This document shows, piece after piece, positions 11,760-22,582 of a DNA stretch of 59,188 bases. A model generated the notes under the pieces. The model did not search any database. It worked only from the letters and a program-made list of their open reading frames with translations, and had not been told where the DNA came from. Position numbers and translations under genes: made by a program. Location: contig JAHNZQ020003149.1 in NCBI GenBank assembly GCA_019155205.2, positions 918,348-977,535 of the forward strand. Reading direction: 5' to 3'. Origin of the DNA: Gracilaria vermiculophylla. Lineage: Eukaryota; Rhodophyta; Florideophyceae; Gracilariales; Gracilariaceae. Position 1 is the stretch's first letter. Each line of letters starts with the position of its first letter.

Positions 11760-13166
11760 TTAAAATAAGCCCCAGAATTCGTGGGCCATTCCTTCCGGGT
11801 CTTCTACGACTTCTTCAGATTCTTCTCCATCAGTGACAACGACTGAATCGTCATGGATTTCATCGTTTCCTGGGTCACTCAAAGGCAGAATATCTTTGGC
11901 TTCAGCTCCCGATGCCTCTGAACCTGCATTACTCTCTGCGTCATCTCCGGGTTCAACATCTGCGCTTTTATTAGGTGATTCTGCGGCAGTTGCATTTCGC
12001 TCAGAGGAGAGGGACATCGGGGCTGCAGTATCATCTCCTGACGTCCCAGAACCATTATCATTTGCAGAGTTTGATGGCGTTTCGGTGATGTTTTCTTCTG
12101 GATGTTCTCCGATGATTGCTGTTCTCGAATTTGACATTAATTCCTTTGCTCCTTTGTCTTCGACTTCAGCAACAATCCGATCCACTGGCTCTGGATTACC
12201 GCTAACTAGCTCTTTGACGGCATGGAAGACTGTGTGTTTCGTAAGATTGTCCTCGCCCGCAGTCGTCGCTGACTTCTTCGCCGTTCGCTCGCCCTCCTTT
12301 TCTAAAGTAACTATGGACAATTTGTTTCTGAATATAGTGACAATAAATATACGACCATCGCAGACGGATGACGTAGACGACGTTTTGTTCAAGGCGATGG
12401 GATCAGATGATCTCAACTTGAAAAAGAAAGGGTTTTTGCCATCAGCCACGGGATGTTTAGGATCCCAAAGCATCAGATGCTGCTGAACCAATGCTGCAAA
12501 CACCAGCGTCGTCAAACATGCCGGGTTGTGACACACGAAGAATGGTTTAGTGGTTCCAAGCACATCGAATGGCGGATTGTCAATTTCGTGCGGATTCTTT
12601 TCATAGACGAGTTTCTTGTCAAGGTAATAGATTACGTTGAGTTCTTTGAGCTTCAGTTTCTCTGACAATGCGCACTTCGAGTACTTGCCTGGCTCGTACA
12701 CCTTGACTATTTCCCAGTCATCCTTGATGTTGAGTCCCTTGTTTATCAACACCATGCAGGGATCCTTTTCGGTGGTGCCGTTAAAGCTGGCTAAAATAAA
12801 GTGTTGGCTGATGGCCACGTCCACAACTGGGCCATAGCCACACTGCCGTGAAGTGCTCTTTGACGGTTCGGCTGTTAACCAAACATGGAGATTGCCGTGG
12901 TCATCACCAGAGACTGCCTGAGCACCCCCATCTTGAAGAGCAAGAGCTTTGACTGTAGATTTCTTTTCTTGGTGTTTCGTATAGGAGCCTTCCGACCTGT
13001 TGAATTGTGCCGTGTAACAAGGGCGGGTGTAGACATGAATGATACCGCTTTTGTGAGCACTGACCATGACACATGAATTGTTTGATATTCTTGAGGCGAC
13101 CGGAATATCATTTTGGTCATCTTCAAGGGTTTGAAAGAGTTTGAGATTCGCTCGGAGGTAGCTCAT
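11760..13166 (-). CDS. WD-repeat-like protein with acidic tail
   Basis: 468 residues from the ATG at 13166. The frame stays open upstream to 13295 without an ATG, and a good acceptor-like CTTCGCGTTTCAG ends one base before AAATGAGC at the start. A 5' intron and upstream exon are therefore possible. The first 330 residues hold degenerate beta-propeller blades: SAHKSGIIHVY, then ALQDGGAQAVSGDDHGNLHVW, and later HLMLWDPKHP. The last 150 residues are low-complexity, rich in Glu, Asp, Ser and Asn, ending in an acidic stretch (DGEESEEVVEDPEG). The propeller suggests a scaffold in a protein complex. I do not recognise an orthologue and give no function. Confidence 0.6.
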   Translation of the reverse strand: MSYLRANLKLFQTLEDDQNDIPVASRISNNSCVMVSAHKSGIIHVYTRPCYTAQFNRSEGSYTKHQEKKSTVKALALQDGGAQAVSGDDHGNLHVWLTAEPSKSTSRQCGYGPVVDVAISQHFILASFNGTTEKDPCMVLINKGLNIKDDWEIVKVYEPGKYSKCALSEKLKLKELNVIYYLDKKLVYEKNPHEIDNPPFDVLGTTKPFFVCHNPACLTTLVFAALVQQHLMLWDPKHPVADGKNPFFFKLRSSDPIALNKTSSTSSVCDGRIFIVTIFRNKLSIVTLEKEGERTAKKSATTAGEDNLTKHTVFHAVKELVSGNPEPVDRIVAEVEDKGAKELMSNSRTAIIGEHPEENITETPSNSANDNGSGTSGDDTAAPMSLSSERNATAAESPNKSADVEPGDDAESNAGSEASGAEAKDILPLSDPGNDEIHDDSVVVTDGEESEEVVEDPEGMAHEFWGLF

Positions 13167-14972
13167 TTCTGAAACGCGAAGACGCAATAAGAAATGGAAT
13201 CCTTTCAAGACAGTTGAGGGGATCCAAAAGTCAGCAAACCACCGAGAATGAGAGTCAAAAACACCCGCACAAATGTGAAGTGTGCAGTCTTTCAACAGAG
13301 CACAAAATGAGCTGAAGAAGTCATCGAGAGGTTAATGCCGTTATTGACCACATCAGGTTGAGATGGGCTCAAATGCTGGAGTGAAATTCAGATGCTGCAT
13401 GAGATTGTGATGAGTCGGGTACGCAAATGGGCCACAACATTCTGGCTGTGTTGGTAAAATGCACCGTTCATGGTGCAATGCCAGTGGGGTACAAGACCCT
13501 TACGGCCATGATTGAACAGCTTTCCAGGTCAAGAGTAGGGGGAATGTACGGAGAAGAATAGACAGGGCCGCACGATGGCCCGATGTCAGTCAGATATCAT
13601 ACATGTTACGAAACGGATGCCAAAACATGCGCCATTGTGCCAATTGTGGTGGCATTTCGATGGAAGGGGCATGTTATCCAAGTCAGGGCCAAGCATGCTC
13701 GAGCTCATGGGGCAAGCCAAAAGATGCTGTTCGTGGGTATGAATGTTTCAACGCTACAAGAGGGTAACTGCAGCACTGTTCATGAGACACAGATTGAGAA
13801 ACCGTAAAAAGGGGTGTTGATGAGACGAATGCAGAAAAAGGAACAGGCAACCTCGCAATACAGAAAGTGTTGCACGTCATAGAACCGATTTAAGTGGAAG
13901 ACAAAACGACATAAGCGATGAAAAAGTTCGGGTACAGTAAAGACAGTCTGTAAAAGATTTGATGAGAGAATGATCGTTGACAGTTCTGTTTCTTTTTCAA
14001 GAAACAGAACTACTTGCCAGTACCCCACTGAAGATGGACCCCATTCTACCTTTAAACCATGAGCGATAGATCATACTGTAGAAGAAGATTATGGGATCAC
14101 TGGAGCTCATAATGGAGAATAAATCTTTACACGGAAGACGCGCTCAAAAGGAGCCACTGGAGAAGGGGTTTTACAGGGGTTGTCAGAGGAACCACACGTG
14201 TGCTGATGAAGATGGCCGTGTACGAGCCGGTTCTCTCACTTGATCTCGCCGGAAATTATGACGGTTGGACGCAAAGAACGTCGTCAATGGCTCTTACGAT
14301 GGCAAACGTGGTTTATGCGGAGCGCCTTGCCGGGGTACGCCTTTTAGCCGAGAAGCTGTAGAGGATGAATGAAGAGGTGTAGTGAAGACGAAGGCGATAC
14401 TGGTCGGAAACGAAACGCTTCTGTGATTGGGGGGGCATCGGGACATGTAGGGAATTTAATTCTTGCTTAGCACTACAGTAGACCTAGTGAGTGTCACACG
14501 ACTGTAGAGGTTACTGGTTTGAGTGCATAGTTAAGAGTTATGGGTTACTGCGGCTTTGAACAAAGCCCTATAGTAGTTGGTAAGGAATATAATGCTGGAA
14601 GCTCCGAAATAGAGGGAGGGAAGAAAGAAGCATCGCACTGATGCCTTTCATCGGCGACTCTCCGTTATAGCAAGGTGTAAAGTGTAATAACTCCGCCTTT
14701 GTATCCCCCTCGTGCCGCAGCCCTTGCCCAACGCGAGACGCCCATGTCAGGCGCCGTCGCAGTGAATTTCAAAATATTGCTCAACCATGCGCTCCGCGTC
14801 GCGCTTTCGCTTCAGGCGGAGCTGCATCATCATTTGCGATACATCGCTTCGTCCGGGGGGAGGACAGCATGTACCATAAGTCCGCGCATGCGCGGAATAT
14901 GCAGCGTTCAGCAGAGCTTCCATCTTCGTCGTTCCTTGTCTTCGACAGAACCGGCACAATCCAGCATTCGAA
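13167..14972. other. Gene-poor stretch upstream of the NB-ARC gene
   Basis: About 1.8 kb that is purine-rich on the plus strand. Only short frames occur (for example 14699-14992, plus strand), none recognisable. An upstream exon of the WD-like gene could lie here, but I cannot locate it. Confidence 0.4.
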
Positions 14973-16481
14973 ATGGACATAGGACAGGGTAATCCATCAA
15001 CAACGCCAAGTGAAGATGACTCCAAACCTTTCGCGAGACCACGTTTAAAACGGAGACGGTTGGGATATAGTAAACCGGCCTTTATTGCAGTGCGTCCGAA
15101 TCCCGCGCACTACGTTCTTGATTTTTCACAAGCCTCAAACAGGATTGAACGCCGCGTTTGCAATATTGTCATTTCCAACAAACGCTCCGTGGCTTTGGTT
15201 GGTTTACCCGGATGCGGGAAAACTGTCATTCTGCGTGCACTTGCCTACCATTTTGAACTTCATAGCGTGTTTCGCGATGGAATCTGTTTCATACATTTGG
15301 GTCCGGAGGTTTCCGTTGACGGGACGCTCAGCTATCTTTTTGAAGTCATGCGTCGACTCGAGGGTGCTGTAGCGGCAAATGAAATTGAGGCCTTGCTTGG
15401 GCGCAAACTGGATTATGACGACTGCATGGAGTCCATTCAACGTTTTTTAAACGACAAACGAATCTTGCTTATCCTGGATAACGTCTGCGAAAACACGCCC
15501 AAAGTCCTGCATATCTTATCTATTCTAACTATGCGTAAACACGCAAGAGCATTGTGCCGTTCCACCGTTTTAATTTCCACCCGCAGTGTCAGCATCGCTC
15601 GCACTTTTGCTGGAGCCTCCGTCCTACAGATCCAGCTTCACAGACCCTTAGACGACGTGTCCCGTGACATTTTTTCCGCACACTCAGGCCTTGATCGTCC
15701 GTACATCGATTCCGTTTGCGCTAAGCAGGACTTTCCTGCCAGGGTCATATTGGAAAGATGTGGCGGAATGCCTCTCATCATTGCGGTCGTTGGCGGCGCT
15801 ATCAAACGATTATTGAGCAACGCCAAGTCCGAAGATGCACGCAGTGCTATGTGGCAGCAATACGAGACCTATCTTACAAACGACTTTGATCAGTTCGGTA
15901 ATGTATGCGGCCTGTTCATAATGATGGACTCGTGTGTGCGTGACATATCCTCAAGAACGCAATGGAACATGAGCATCACAGCACGTGAGGTTGTATGTTC
16001 CCTTGCATTGTTTAAGAAAGGCACCTGGGTACCGATCATTGTTCTACAAAGACTCTGGGGACTAAACAGCAAGGAAACAGTAACTGTGTTTCAATCCCTG
16101 GCGAGATTATGTCTTGTACTGAGGGGAATAAGAAATGGAAAACTTGGTATATCAATTCCCAATGTGGTTGTAGACTACTCCTGTCACGTTGCAAAAAAAG
16201 GGAAAGGAATCCGAATGTGGCATCAGAGGCTACTAAATGCTTTCCTGACGACGACAGAAAACGGTTCCGTTGAAGATAAGTTGATTTCGACTCACTGTGA
16301 AATCCAAAGAAGCGCAGAGGAAGAAAAATATCTAAAGGAAAACGTCGGATACCACTTGTCACAGATTCTATGTCTATCGGAAGGGGGATCAGAGGCAAGC
16401 CCCTCTTTTCTGGCAGCTGCGTCAAAAATTTTCCGTAACCATTTGGGGGACGACGCCAACGGTTCAGCACAGATTACGTAG
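14973..16481 (+). CDS. NB-ARC (STAND) NTPase without LRRs
   Basis: 502 residues from an ATG. A short basic N-terminus (RPRLKRRRL, residues 22-30, NLS-like) leads into an NB-ARC module: Walker A GLPGCGKT at 77-84, Walker B LLILDN at about 165-170, the sensor-like TVLISTR at about 198-204, and the GLPL-type motif CGGMPL at about 263-268. A winged-helix-like segment follows (around SITAREVVCSLALF). The usual MHD position reads IPNVVVDY, so the His-Asp pair is absent. There is no TIR, coiled-coil or LRR region and the frame ends soon after the ARC region. STAND proteins act as nucleotide-controlled switches in immunity or cell death in plants, animals and bacteria; a defence role here is inference. 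Confidence 0.78.
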   Translation: MDIGQGNPSTTPSEDDSKPFARPRLKRRRLGYSKPAFIAVRPNPAHYVLDFSQASNRIERRVCNIVISNKRSVALVGLPGCGKTVILRALAYHFELHSVFRDGICFIHLGPEVSVDGTLSYLFEVMRRLEGAVAANEIEALLGRKLDYDDCMESIQRFLNDKRILLILDNVCENTPKVLHILSILTMRKHARALCRSTVLISTRSVSIARTFAGASVLQIQLHRPLDDVSRDIFSAHSGLDRPYIDSVCAKQDFPARVILERCGGMPLIIAVVGGAIKRLLSNAKSEDARSAMWQQYETYLTNDFDQFGNVCGLFIMMDSCVRDISSRTQWNMSITAREVVCSLALFKKGTWVPIIVLQRLWGLNSKETVTVFQSLARLCLVLRGIRNGKLGISIPNVVVDYSCHVAKKGKGIRMWHQRLLNAFLTTTENGSVEDKLISTHCEIQRSAEEEKYLKENVGYHLSQILCLSEGGSEASPSFLAAASKIFRNHLGDDANGSAQIT

Positions 16482-17168
16482 ACCTGTCTAATGCTCTTTA
16501 AACGCACGAATGTTGGATGGAAAACCAATGAAGTCGTCAACAAGAACGATAAAATTCGATCATTGTCTGGTGAGACGCACACGAGCCTAAAGCTATCTTT
16601 AGTCTACCGATGATTTATCGACAGCAGCGAAACTCTTAATCAAGTGAAAAGATATGTTATTCTCGTCAGCCCCGTTCGCTGATTTCCATACCTCCGAAGT
16701 ATGGCATCCTTGCTGGAAACTATAAGTATTAGCTTTTTTTTCTCATAGACGAAGGAGGCTACCGTAGCAGTCAAGGGAGAGGTCAGATTCGAGAAACTAT
16801 TGAAACTGCATCTCCGTGTCAAAGTTTACACTCGCGGAAAGTCGTCCTTCTCCTTACATTCTGAGTCAGAGCTTTTTTTTCTCATGGTTGTGATTACTGA
16901 AGAAAGCCCACGCGGATTGACCACAAGCACGGAGGATATAGACGTGCAAGGGAGCAAAGTGTGTAGAATTTATTTCCATAGATGAATAAGTCTACTTCAC
17001 GCTTCAACTTTGGCAGAAGGTCACCTGCAGCTGTAATGATGCGACTCAGATTTGAGTTTATCTTGTATTTGTACCGCTTTGATCCGAGATGCGCTTCAAA
17101 TACTGACATTATTCTGCTCAGCAAACTTACTGGAATCCCCGTCTTGCCTGGTTTCACGGAATTTCAAA
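16482..17168. other. Intergenic spacer, convergent genes
   Basis: About 690 bases between the NB-ARC stop and the mannosyltransferase stop. No TPR or LRR coding continuation of the NB-ARC gene is visible in any plus frame, and I see no other gene. Confidence 0.45.
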
Positions 17169-18806
17169 CTAATCCCACCTACCGTACCACCGAAGGTTTT
17201 CGTGCTCTTCACTGGAGAGCGGAAAGCAGTAAATCCAAGGAATGTATTTGACGAACACAGCAATGACCATAGACAACAGAGTGAACATAGTCACAATTCT
17301 CAGGCTGGTTGGAAGCTGATCGACCATGAGACCTGCTAACAGTTGTGCATAAATCAAACCAGGAAGGTAATGATATACAAATGCCGAGCGATCGACGAGA
17401 ATATAAGGCAACAAGTTGATAATCCAACCCCAGAATAAAAACGTACCAGCGCGCATCGCTGAACTTAACAAGACCTGAGTCCGAGGCTTGAAAAGTTTCA
17501 AGTTACTATAACGTACAGCGAAAAGCTTCGACAATATGAACATGACCACGCTGGCAGTGCATACAATGCAAACCACAGGATTGCAATGAAGATAAACAGA
17601 AGCCCACTTTCCTTCCACTTCCTTGTTGTAGTAGAGAAGGCCACGCCAGTTCACAATCCACTGATACCAGTAACTCTCCCAATGGTGCCGTGTCGTGATA
17701 CCTGCATTCGCAGTAAACATGTACTTGTTCAAGTAGACGAACAACTTGTGAAAAGGTTCTCGCACTGCATTTGGATTATATGTTGGTTCCCCTAACAACG
17801 TTGCCCGGAAATCTGGTCTGAAGAAACCGACGCCTGGTCCGGTATGGGTCATAATTCTGAAATGAATGTAAAACAGCGCAATGTACCAGCCTAGCCCGAT
17901 GAAAGCTGCCCATGCACACTCGAGCAAGGTCAGTGGCTCTTCTAAAAAGTGCAGAGCAAAAAAGGAGACAATAGCGATGAGACCTGGGGTGGCCAGAGCG
18001 GTCCACTTCACACTTATAGAGCATCCGCACACAAATCCAGTTACTGTGAGCCATAGAAAACGTGACCATGTGCGGGGTGTTGTTTTCCACAATCTAAAAG
18101 CACAGTAAAGTGAAAGAACCAGATAAAAGGTAATCTGTGAATCCATTAAGATCAGCCTGCTCTCAATGATATTTAGATTGTCAAAGCAGAAAAGTCCTGC
18201 ACAAACGAGTGCACCGATCCAGGACATTCCCAAAGTTCGAGCGGTGGCATACATTAGCGGGACAGTGATTACCCCAAATACAGCGGCAACTTCACGAAGA
18301 GGATAATACAGAACTCCATTATACGCCTTCCCAATTTCTTCATAGCCGAATTCTGGATCTGGGCGATAACCCACATGCCATCCAAAAAGGGCTAGCGTAA
18401 GCTTTCCCAGCGGTGGATGAATATCAAAGTGAGTAGCACCAGAGAGAATGTTGTCCACAAAAGTGCCAAAGTGATACTCGTCAAATACTACCGCGGCTGG
18501 TTCCCCAAGCCGATAGAATCGAATGACCCATGCAATGACCAGCAATAACCACTGGATATACCTATCTCGGTTGTTCCAATCTCTGTTACGAGGGATGTTC
18601 TCGGTACTTGGAGTTTCTTTGAAGCCTCCTCTTTGAATGTCTGAACATACTGCCGATTTCTTTGGAGATCTGGATACCGGTGCCGCCTGAATATCCTTGG
18701 GACTTTTTATCCCTCTGTTGCTCATTGGGTGTGTAGATTGCTGAGTGCCGTTGGCCCTCTTGGTGAGAATACGGGAACGGGGAAGCGGGGGAATCTGTGT
18801 ATGCAT
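17169..18806 (-). CDS. Protein O-mannosyltransferase (GT39) lacking MIR domains
   Basis: 545 residues from an ATG; a second ATG at residue 28 is also possible. After a polar cytosolic N-terminus come repeated membrane segments. The first lumenal loop holds the catalytic acidic pair in FDEYHFG (D109, E110) and HPPLGK (130-135), the diagnostic PMT motifs; ESRLILMDS follows. The C-terminus matches the PMT four-helix module (AMRAGTFLFWGWIINLLPY, then HYLPGLIYAQLLAG). Such enzymes transfer mannose from dolichyl-phosphate mannose to Ser/Thr in the ER. Typical eukaryotic PMTs are about 700-900 residues with three MIR repeats in the large central loop; here that loop is short and has none, so the size is nearer to bacterial enzymes. 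Confidence 0.88.
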   Translation of the reverse strand: MHTQIPPLPRSRILTKRANGTQQSTHPMSNRGIKSPKDIQAAPVSRSPKKSAVCSDIQRGGFKETPSTENIPRNRDWNNRDRYIQWLLLVIAWVIRFYRLGEPAAVVFDEYHFGTFVDNILSGATHFDIHPPLGKLTLALFGWHVGYRPDPEFGYEEIGKAYNGVLYYPLREVAAVFGVITVPLMYATARTLGMSWIGALVCAGLFCFDNLNIIESRLILMDSQITFYLVLSLYCAFRLWKTTPRTWSRFLWLTVTGFVCGCSISVKWTALATPGLIAIVSFFALHFLEEPLTLLECAWAAFIGLGWYIALFYIHFRIMTHTGPGVGFFRPDFRATLLGEPTYNPNAVREPFHKLFVYLNKYMFTANAGITTRHHWESYWYQWIVNWRGLLYYNKEVEGKWASVYLHCNPVVCIVCTASVVMFILSKLFAVRYSNLKLFKPRTQVLLSSAMRAGTFLFWGWIINLLPYILVDRSAFVYHYLPGLIYAQLLAGLMVDQLPTSLRIVTMFTLLSMVIAVFVKYIPWIYCFPLSSEEHENLRWYGRWD

Positions 18807-21566
18807 TCGAAGTGATCTGGTCGAGAAAATGGGTAATCGGGTGAAATGGATTGATGATGCTCAGTTGATATATGGCTCTGAGCTCCACAGCGGTATTCCC
18901 TTGCATACAGTCCTGAGGCAAGCTTCAGGACGGAAGCAATGGAATGATCCGCACTCAATGCTTGGTGCCGATATTTATGAAGACCAGCCGGAGTTAATTG
19001 AAAGGACGTAATCTGTACCAACCATCAAGGTTACAAAAATTGGCTTGAACATTGAATCGGTGCGCGAAACTCATCAGAAATATCCATTTTGGACACGGAC
19101 ACAAAAATTTGAAGCTGTCGCCGTTTCTAATTGAAATTGAAGAGCGTGAGCCAAAGGTATGTAACGCTGTTGAGCGTGGGAAGTGGCCGTCGACTGTCAC
19201 AGACGGAAACAGACGAAGTATCCTCAGCAGCGCAACGGCAGCGGTTGGGATCCAAAACGGGGAATGATTTAAAGGCAACTTGCAGAATCGCACTCTTCAA
19301 GTTTTCTTTTCAAACATTCTGCGATAAGCAGACATTGAAGAAGAATTTGCAAGACAGAAGCTTGTCTCTTGTGCGCAGTAGGCGTTGATCTCTCTCTATT
19401 TACCGAAACGAAGTATTCATTTCACCTGCTGAAGCGTAGTTCAAATCGAAGTCCGAGTTCCTCTTGGTCTTTTCTGCATTTGATGGAAACAACGCGCTCC
19501 CCTTTGTTCTCCAGCAACTGACGGCCTGCAGTGATCCAACGGCGTGCTTTTTATCACGACACATCGCTTTAGCTCGCTGTTACTCACTACGCCTCTACGC
19601 GGGTGGCTCGATACTTCTGTGCGTCTACCTGGACTTGTTCCGGATCATCCAAACACCCATGAAAACGCCACACCAACACAGCGATATTTGCGGAACTTGC
19701 TATCGATTGTGGTATCCAGAGCCCGGAAGCCCTTGTGATTGCAAAGGTGGTAAACGAACGCATTGCTTGTCATCTATTCTGTAAAATGTGACGCTTCTTC
19801 CTGATGCTACCAGACGCCACACGCGCGTCTTTGTTTATCTACCATACTTAAGATGGGTTCATTCGGGCAAAGACAGTCAAGATGAAACTCGTGAAGACAA
19901 AAAGAACAGCGAGCTGTTCTCAGAAGCGAGTATGCCCCCGTGAGAAGGGTGGTATGCCGCATGGCTGGACCCTCAACCTTAAAGGATAACCAGAACGCGC
20001 CTCTTAGGGAGCGATGTGGATGTAATGAGAATGAAAGCTCATTTCTTTGCTGGAACGTATGTAGATGGCTGTTTAGAAAGCAATGGCCATTTGCTGTTGG
20101 AAATATCTGGGCCGCGACCAGCGAAGAATGTGGACTACGACGACGCGGGAAATCGTATTCGAGTGCGAGCTGAAGTGACTCAAGCTCTAACGTGAAAGGA
20201 AATTGTCAATTGAAGCCGTGACACTGTGCACAGTGGCACCGGCATTTCAAACGGTGGCCGAAAAGTGTGGTATGCAGTGGGGCCGACAGAAATTAATATG
20301 AATGAGTTCGTGCCTCGCTTATTACATGTTGAAGAGGGAGATGAAGGAAAATTTGTAAGCCTAGGTATTCGAGAGGTTCAGAGCATTACCCCGTTTGTTT
20401 TGTACGAGTTTTAGGGGAGGTCTAAAAGGCGATTTGAAGTGCCGACCGCTTGGGATATACAGTTCTCACTGAAGAAGCTTTTCAATTGCGCAACAGAGAA
20501 CGACGAGGCGGTGCGCCACGCACTAAGTTGATGATGGCTGAAGGAAGTGCTCTCTATTGAGGAAGATATTCGGAAGATTGGAGAAACACGTATTCTCTTG
20601 CACTCGGGATTTACGAAGGCGCAAGCTGAAGTTATGAGTCGAAGAAGAGAAATGCATTATGAGCGGCGAAGCAGGCACAGGGTTGGTGAGAAACGTCGAA
20701 AAGAATTGCGCTGTGGCAGAAATATCAAAAGCAGAGCTGGGCAGGGGGAAACGAAACTAAATGTGTCTTTGAGTAGAAAATGCTTGTGCTGCAGTCATGC
20801 TTTGTTTCGCAATTGGTGCCGGACGTTGTACGCGCAAACGTATGGCAGTCGTTAACGGACAAGGCTTTCTCCAAACACATTTGGAAGTATGCGGGCTGGC
20901 TTTGGACAGGACACAACATGGCTGTTGATTGCAGATTAGATTAATGCTTTTATATATACGTTTCAGAAAAGGAGGGAGAGCTTCTCTGCGACAGCGACAA
21001 CGGTGTCCGGATGTCGTTCGTTATACAAGTTGAGCAGTAAGGGAGCAAGTGCGGCAAGCTTTACCCGCAGCGCACGGAAGCAACTGGCGCGCTCGTGTGC
21101 TCGAGGGATGCAGCCCGTGTAGACAGCACGTTTTCCGGCGATGAACATGCGTCGCGTAAAAGGCGTAAACCGTTGAGCGAAGCAAAGCATATCTGCAGCA
21201 GATATTTCCGAGTCACGGCGCTCTGCTATTGGTTGCGCATGGCGTGCATCGACACGACGACCATTGCAACTTCCAAGGAAGCTCCAACGTGACAGATACG
21301 GAGAATTGCGCCCCGCGAGGCCCTGTGCGGGGCTGCCAAAGGCACTTTTCCAACTAGTGCACACGCGCACAACTTATCTTTTAACTTCCCGTCAACCCGA
21401 CTTTTCATGGGCCGCTTGGTCGGGTCACCTCTCCACGCTTGCGCCACTTTAACCCATAGCGCCATTCGCACGCCTAGTGAACCCGCGATTCGGATCCGAC
21501 AACCATCCCCACGACGCAGCCAACCCGCTTCGTCTTCCCCATCAACCACCTTCCACACACATCACT
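18807..21566. other. Gene-poor stretch with a few short frames
   Basis: No recognisable gene. Two weak candidates are noted. A short plus-strand frame from the ATG at 19659 encodes 41 residues with C-x2-C-x10-C-x-C spacing (CGTCYRLWYPEPGSPCDCKG), zinc-finger-like. A minus-strand frame from the ATG at 21190 to 20963 encodes 75 residues ending NERHPDTVVAVAEKLSLLF. Neither has independent support. About 19.9-20.8 kb is purine-rich on the plus strand, as coding DNA here often is, but is broken by stops; it may be a decayed gene. Confidence 0.35.
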
Positions 21567-22310
21567 ATGGGCACGGTGCCCGACTTCTCAGCAGCGCTCC
21601 AGGTCCAACACGCCATTGCGTCTTCAGACACTGGTGACGAAACAAAGGTAACCGAGTTCCATTTGACAGGTTTCTCCCGATTTCATAATGTGCCAAAAAA
21701 CCCAACCCAGGGTATAGTCGAGGCGCTTCCGGAATTCCTCGCAACTCACCCCTTGAGGTCCGGCGCGATTTTGGCCTCAGCAAATGTGCTCAAGGTCGCC
21801 GCAGAGACGTCGAGGGCTGAACTAGAGGCCTTGTACAGACAGCTTGACAACCCCTCTCGTTCCTCTCTCACAATGCGTCACCGCTTGGACAAGCGCGTTG
21901 TCTTCATTCATCTAGGCGTCAACATGCGCGCAACAAATTTCGAACTCGAGTGCCAAGCCCGCAATGAAGCCACGTTCTCCTGCCCGGACGAGCTCGGATG
22001 GACGCCCATAAAGCGCCCGATCGAAAAAAACAACAGCGACATACTGTTCGTTCGGAGAACTTCTCTCTGTTTGGAAAAGCTGGCCGAGGACCTAAAACGC
22101 AAGAACTTCAACGTGCAGCTGTCTACAGACGCAGGTCGTTTCGTATGCAACTGGGTTTACTACAACTCGCTCATGCTCGCCGGCCTTCGAGACGCCGCCG
22201 TGCTTTTCGTGCATGTGCCGCCAGTCACGGTGTGCCCTATTGATCAACAAACTCGATTCATTGCTGAACTTCTTCAGAGCATTGCAACAATGCCGTATGC
22301 AACTGCTTAA
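21567..22310 (+). CDS. Pyroglutamyl-peptidase I-like (peptidase C15)
   Basis: 247 residues from the ATG at 21567; the frame runs further upstream only with a GTG. Features of C15 peptidases in order: an N-terminal TGFSRFHNVPKNPTQ matching the family TGF-x2-F-x3-xNPT/S loop, HLGVNMRATNFELE with E126 as the likely catalytic acid, DAGRFVCNWVYYNSL with nucleophile C194, and FVHVPP with H216. The Cys-His-Glu triad is therefore intact. The enzyme removes N-terminal pyroglutamate from peptides in the cytosol. The gene converges on EF-Tu with about 270 bases between the stops. Confidence 0.87.
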   Translation: MGTVPDFSAALQVQHAIASSDTGDETKVTEFHLTGFSRFHNVPKNPTQGIVEALPEFLATHPLRSGAILASANVLKVAAETSRAELEALYRQLDNPSRSSLTMRHRLDKRVVFIHLGVNMRATNFELECQARNEATFSCPDELGWTPIKRPIEKNNSDILFVRRTSLCLEKLAEDLKRKNFNVQLSTDAGRFVCNWVYYNSLMLAGLRDAAVLFVHVPPVTVCPIDQQTRFIAELLQSIATMPYATA

Positions 22311-22582
22311 CCCTGACTTCTTGCTACTTTCCAAACAGAGCGAGAAACAGATTTGAAGAGGAATTGCCTTCATTAAATGCATGCATGATTAATAGCGAAT
22401 CAAGTTGTTCACGTGCTTCGGAAGCATTGCTGGGCTTCATGGTTCACCTGTTCTCGGAAGAAGCGAACTTTTATGCTGCTGCCCACCGTGCTCCGCTCGA
22501 CCACGCGGAAAACACTGCACTAATCCGTCTCCCGAGTGCGCACATGAATTTACAAAACCGTGCGCAAGGCTGCCGATGTCCG

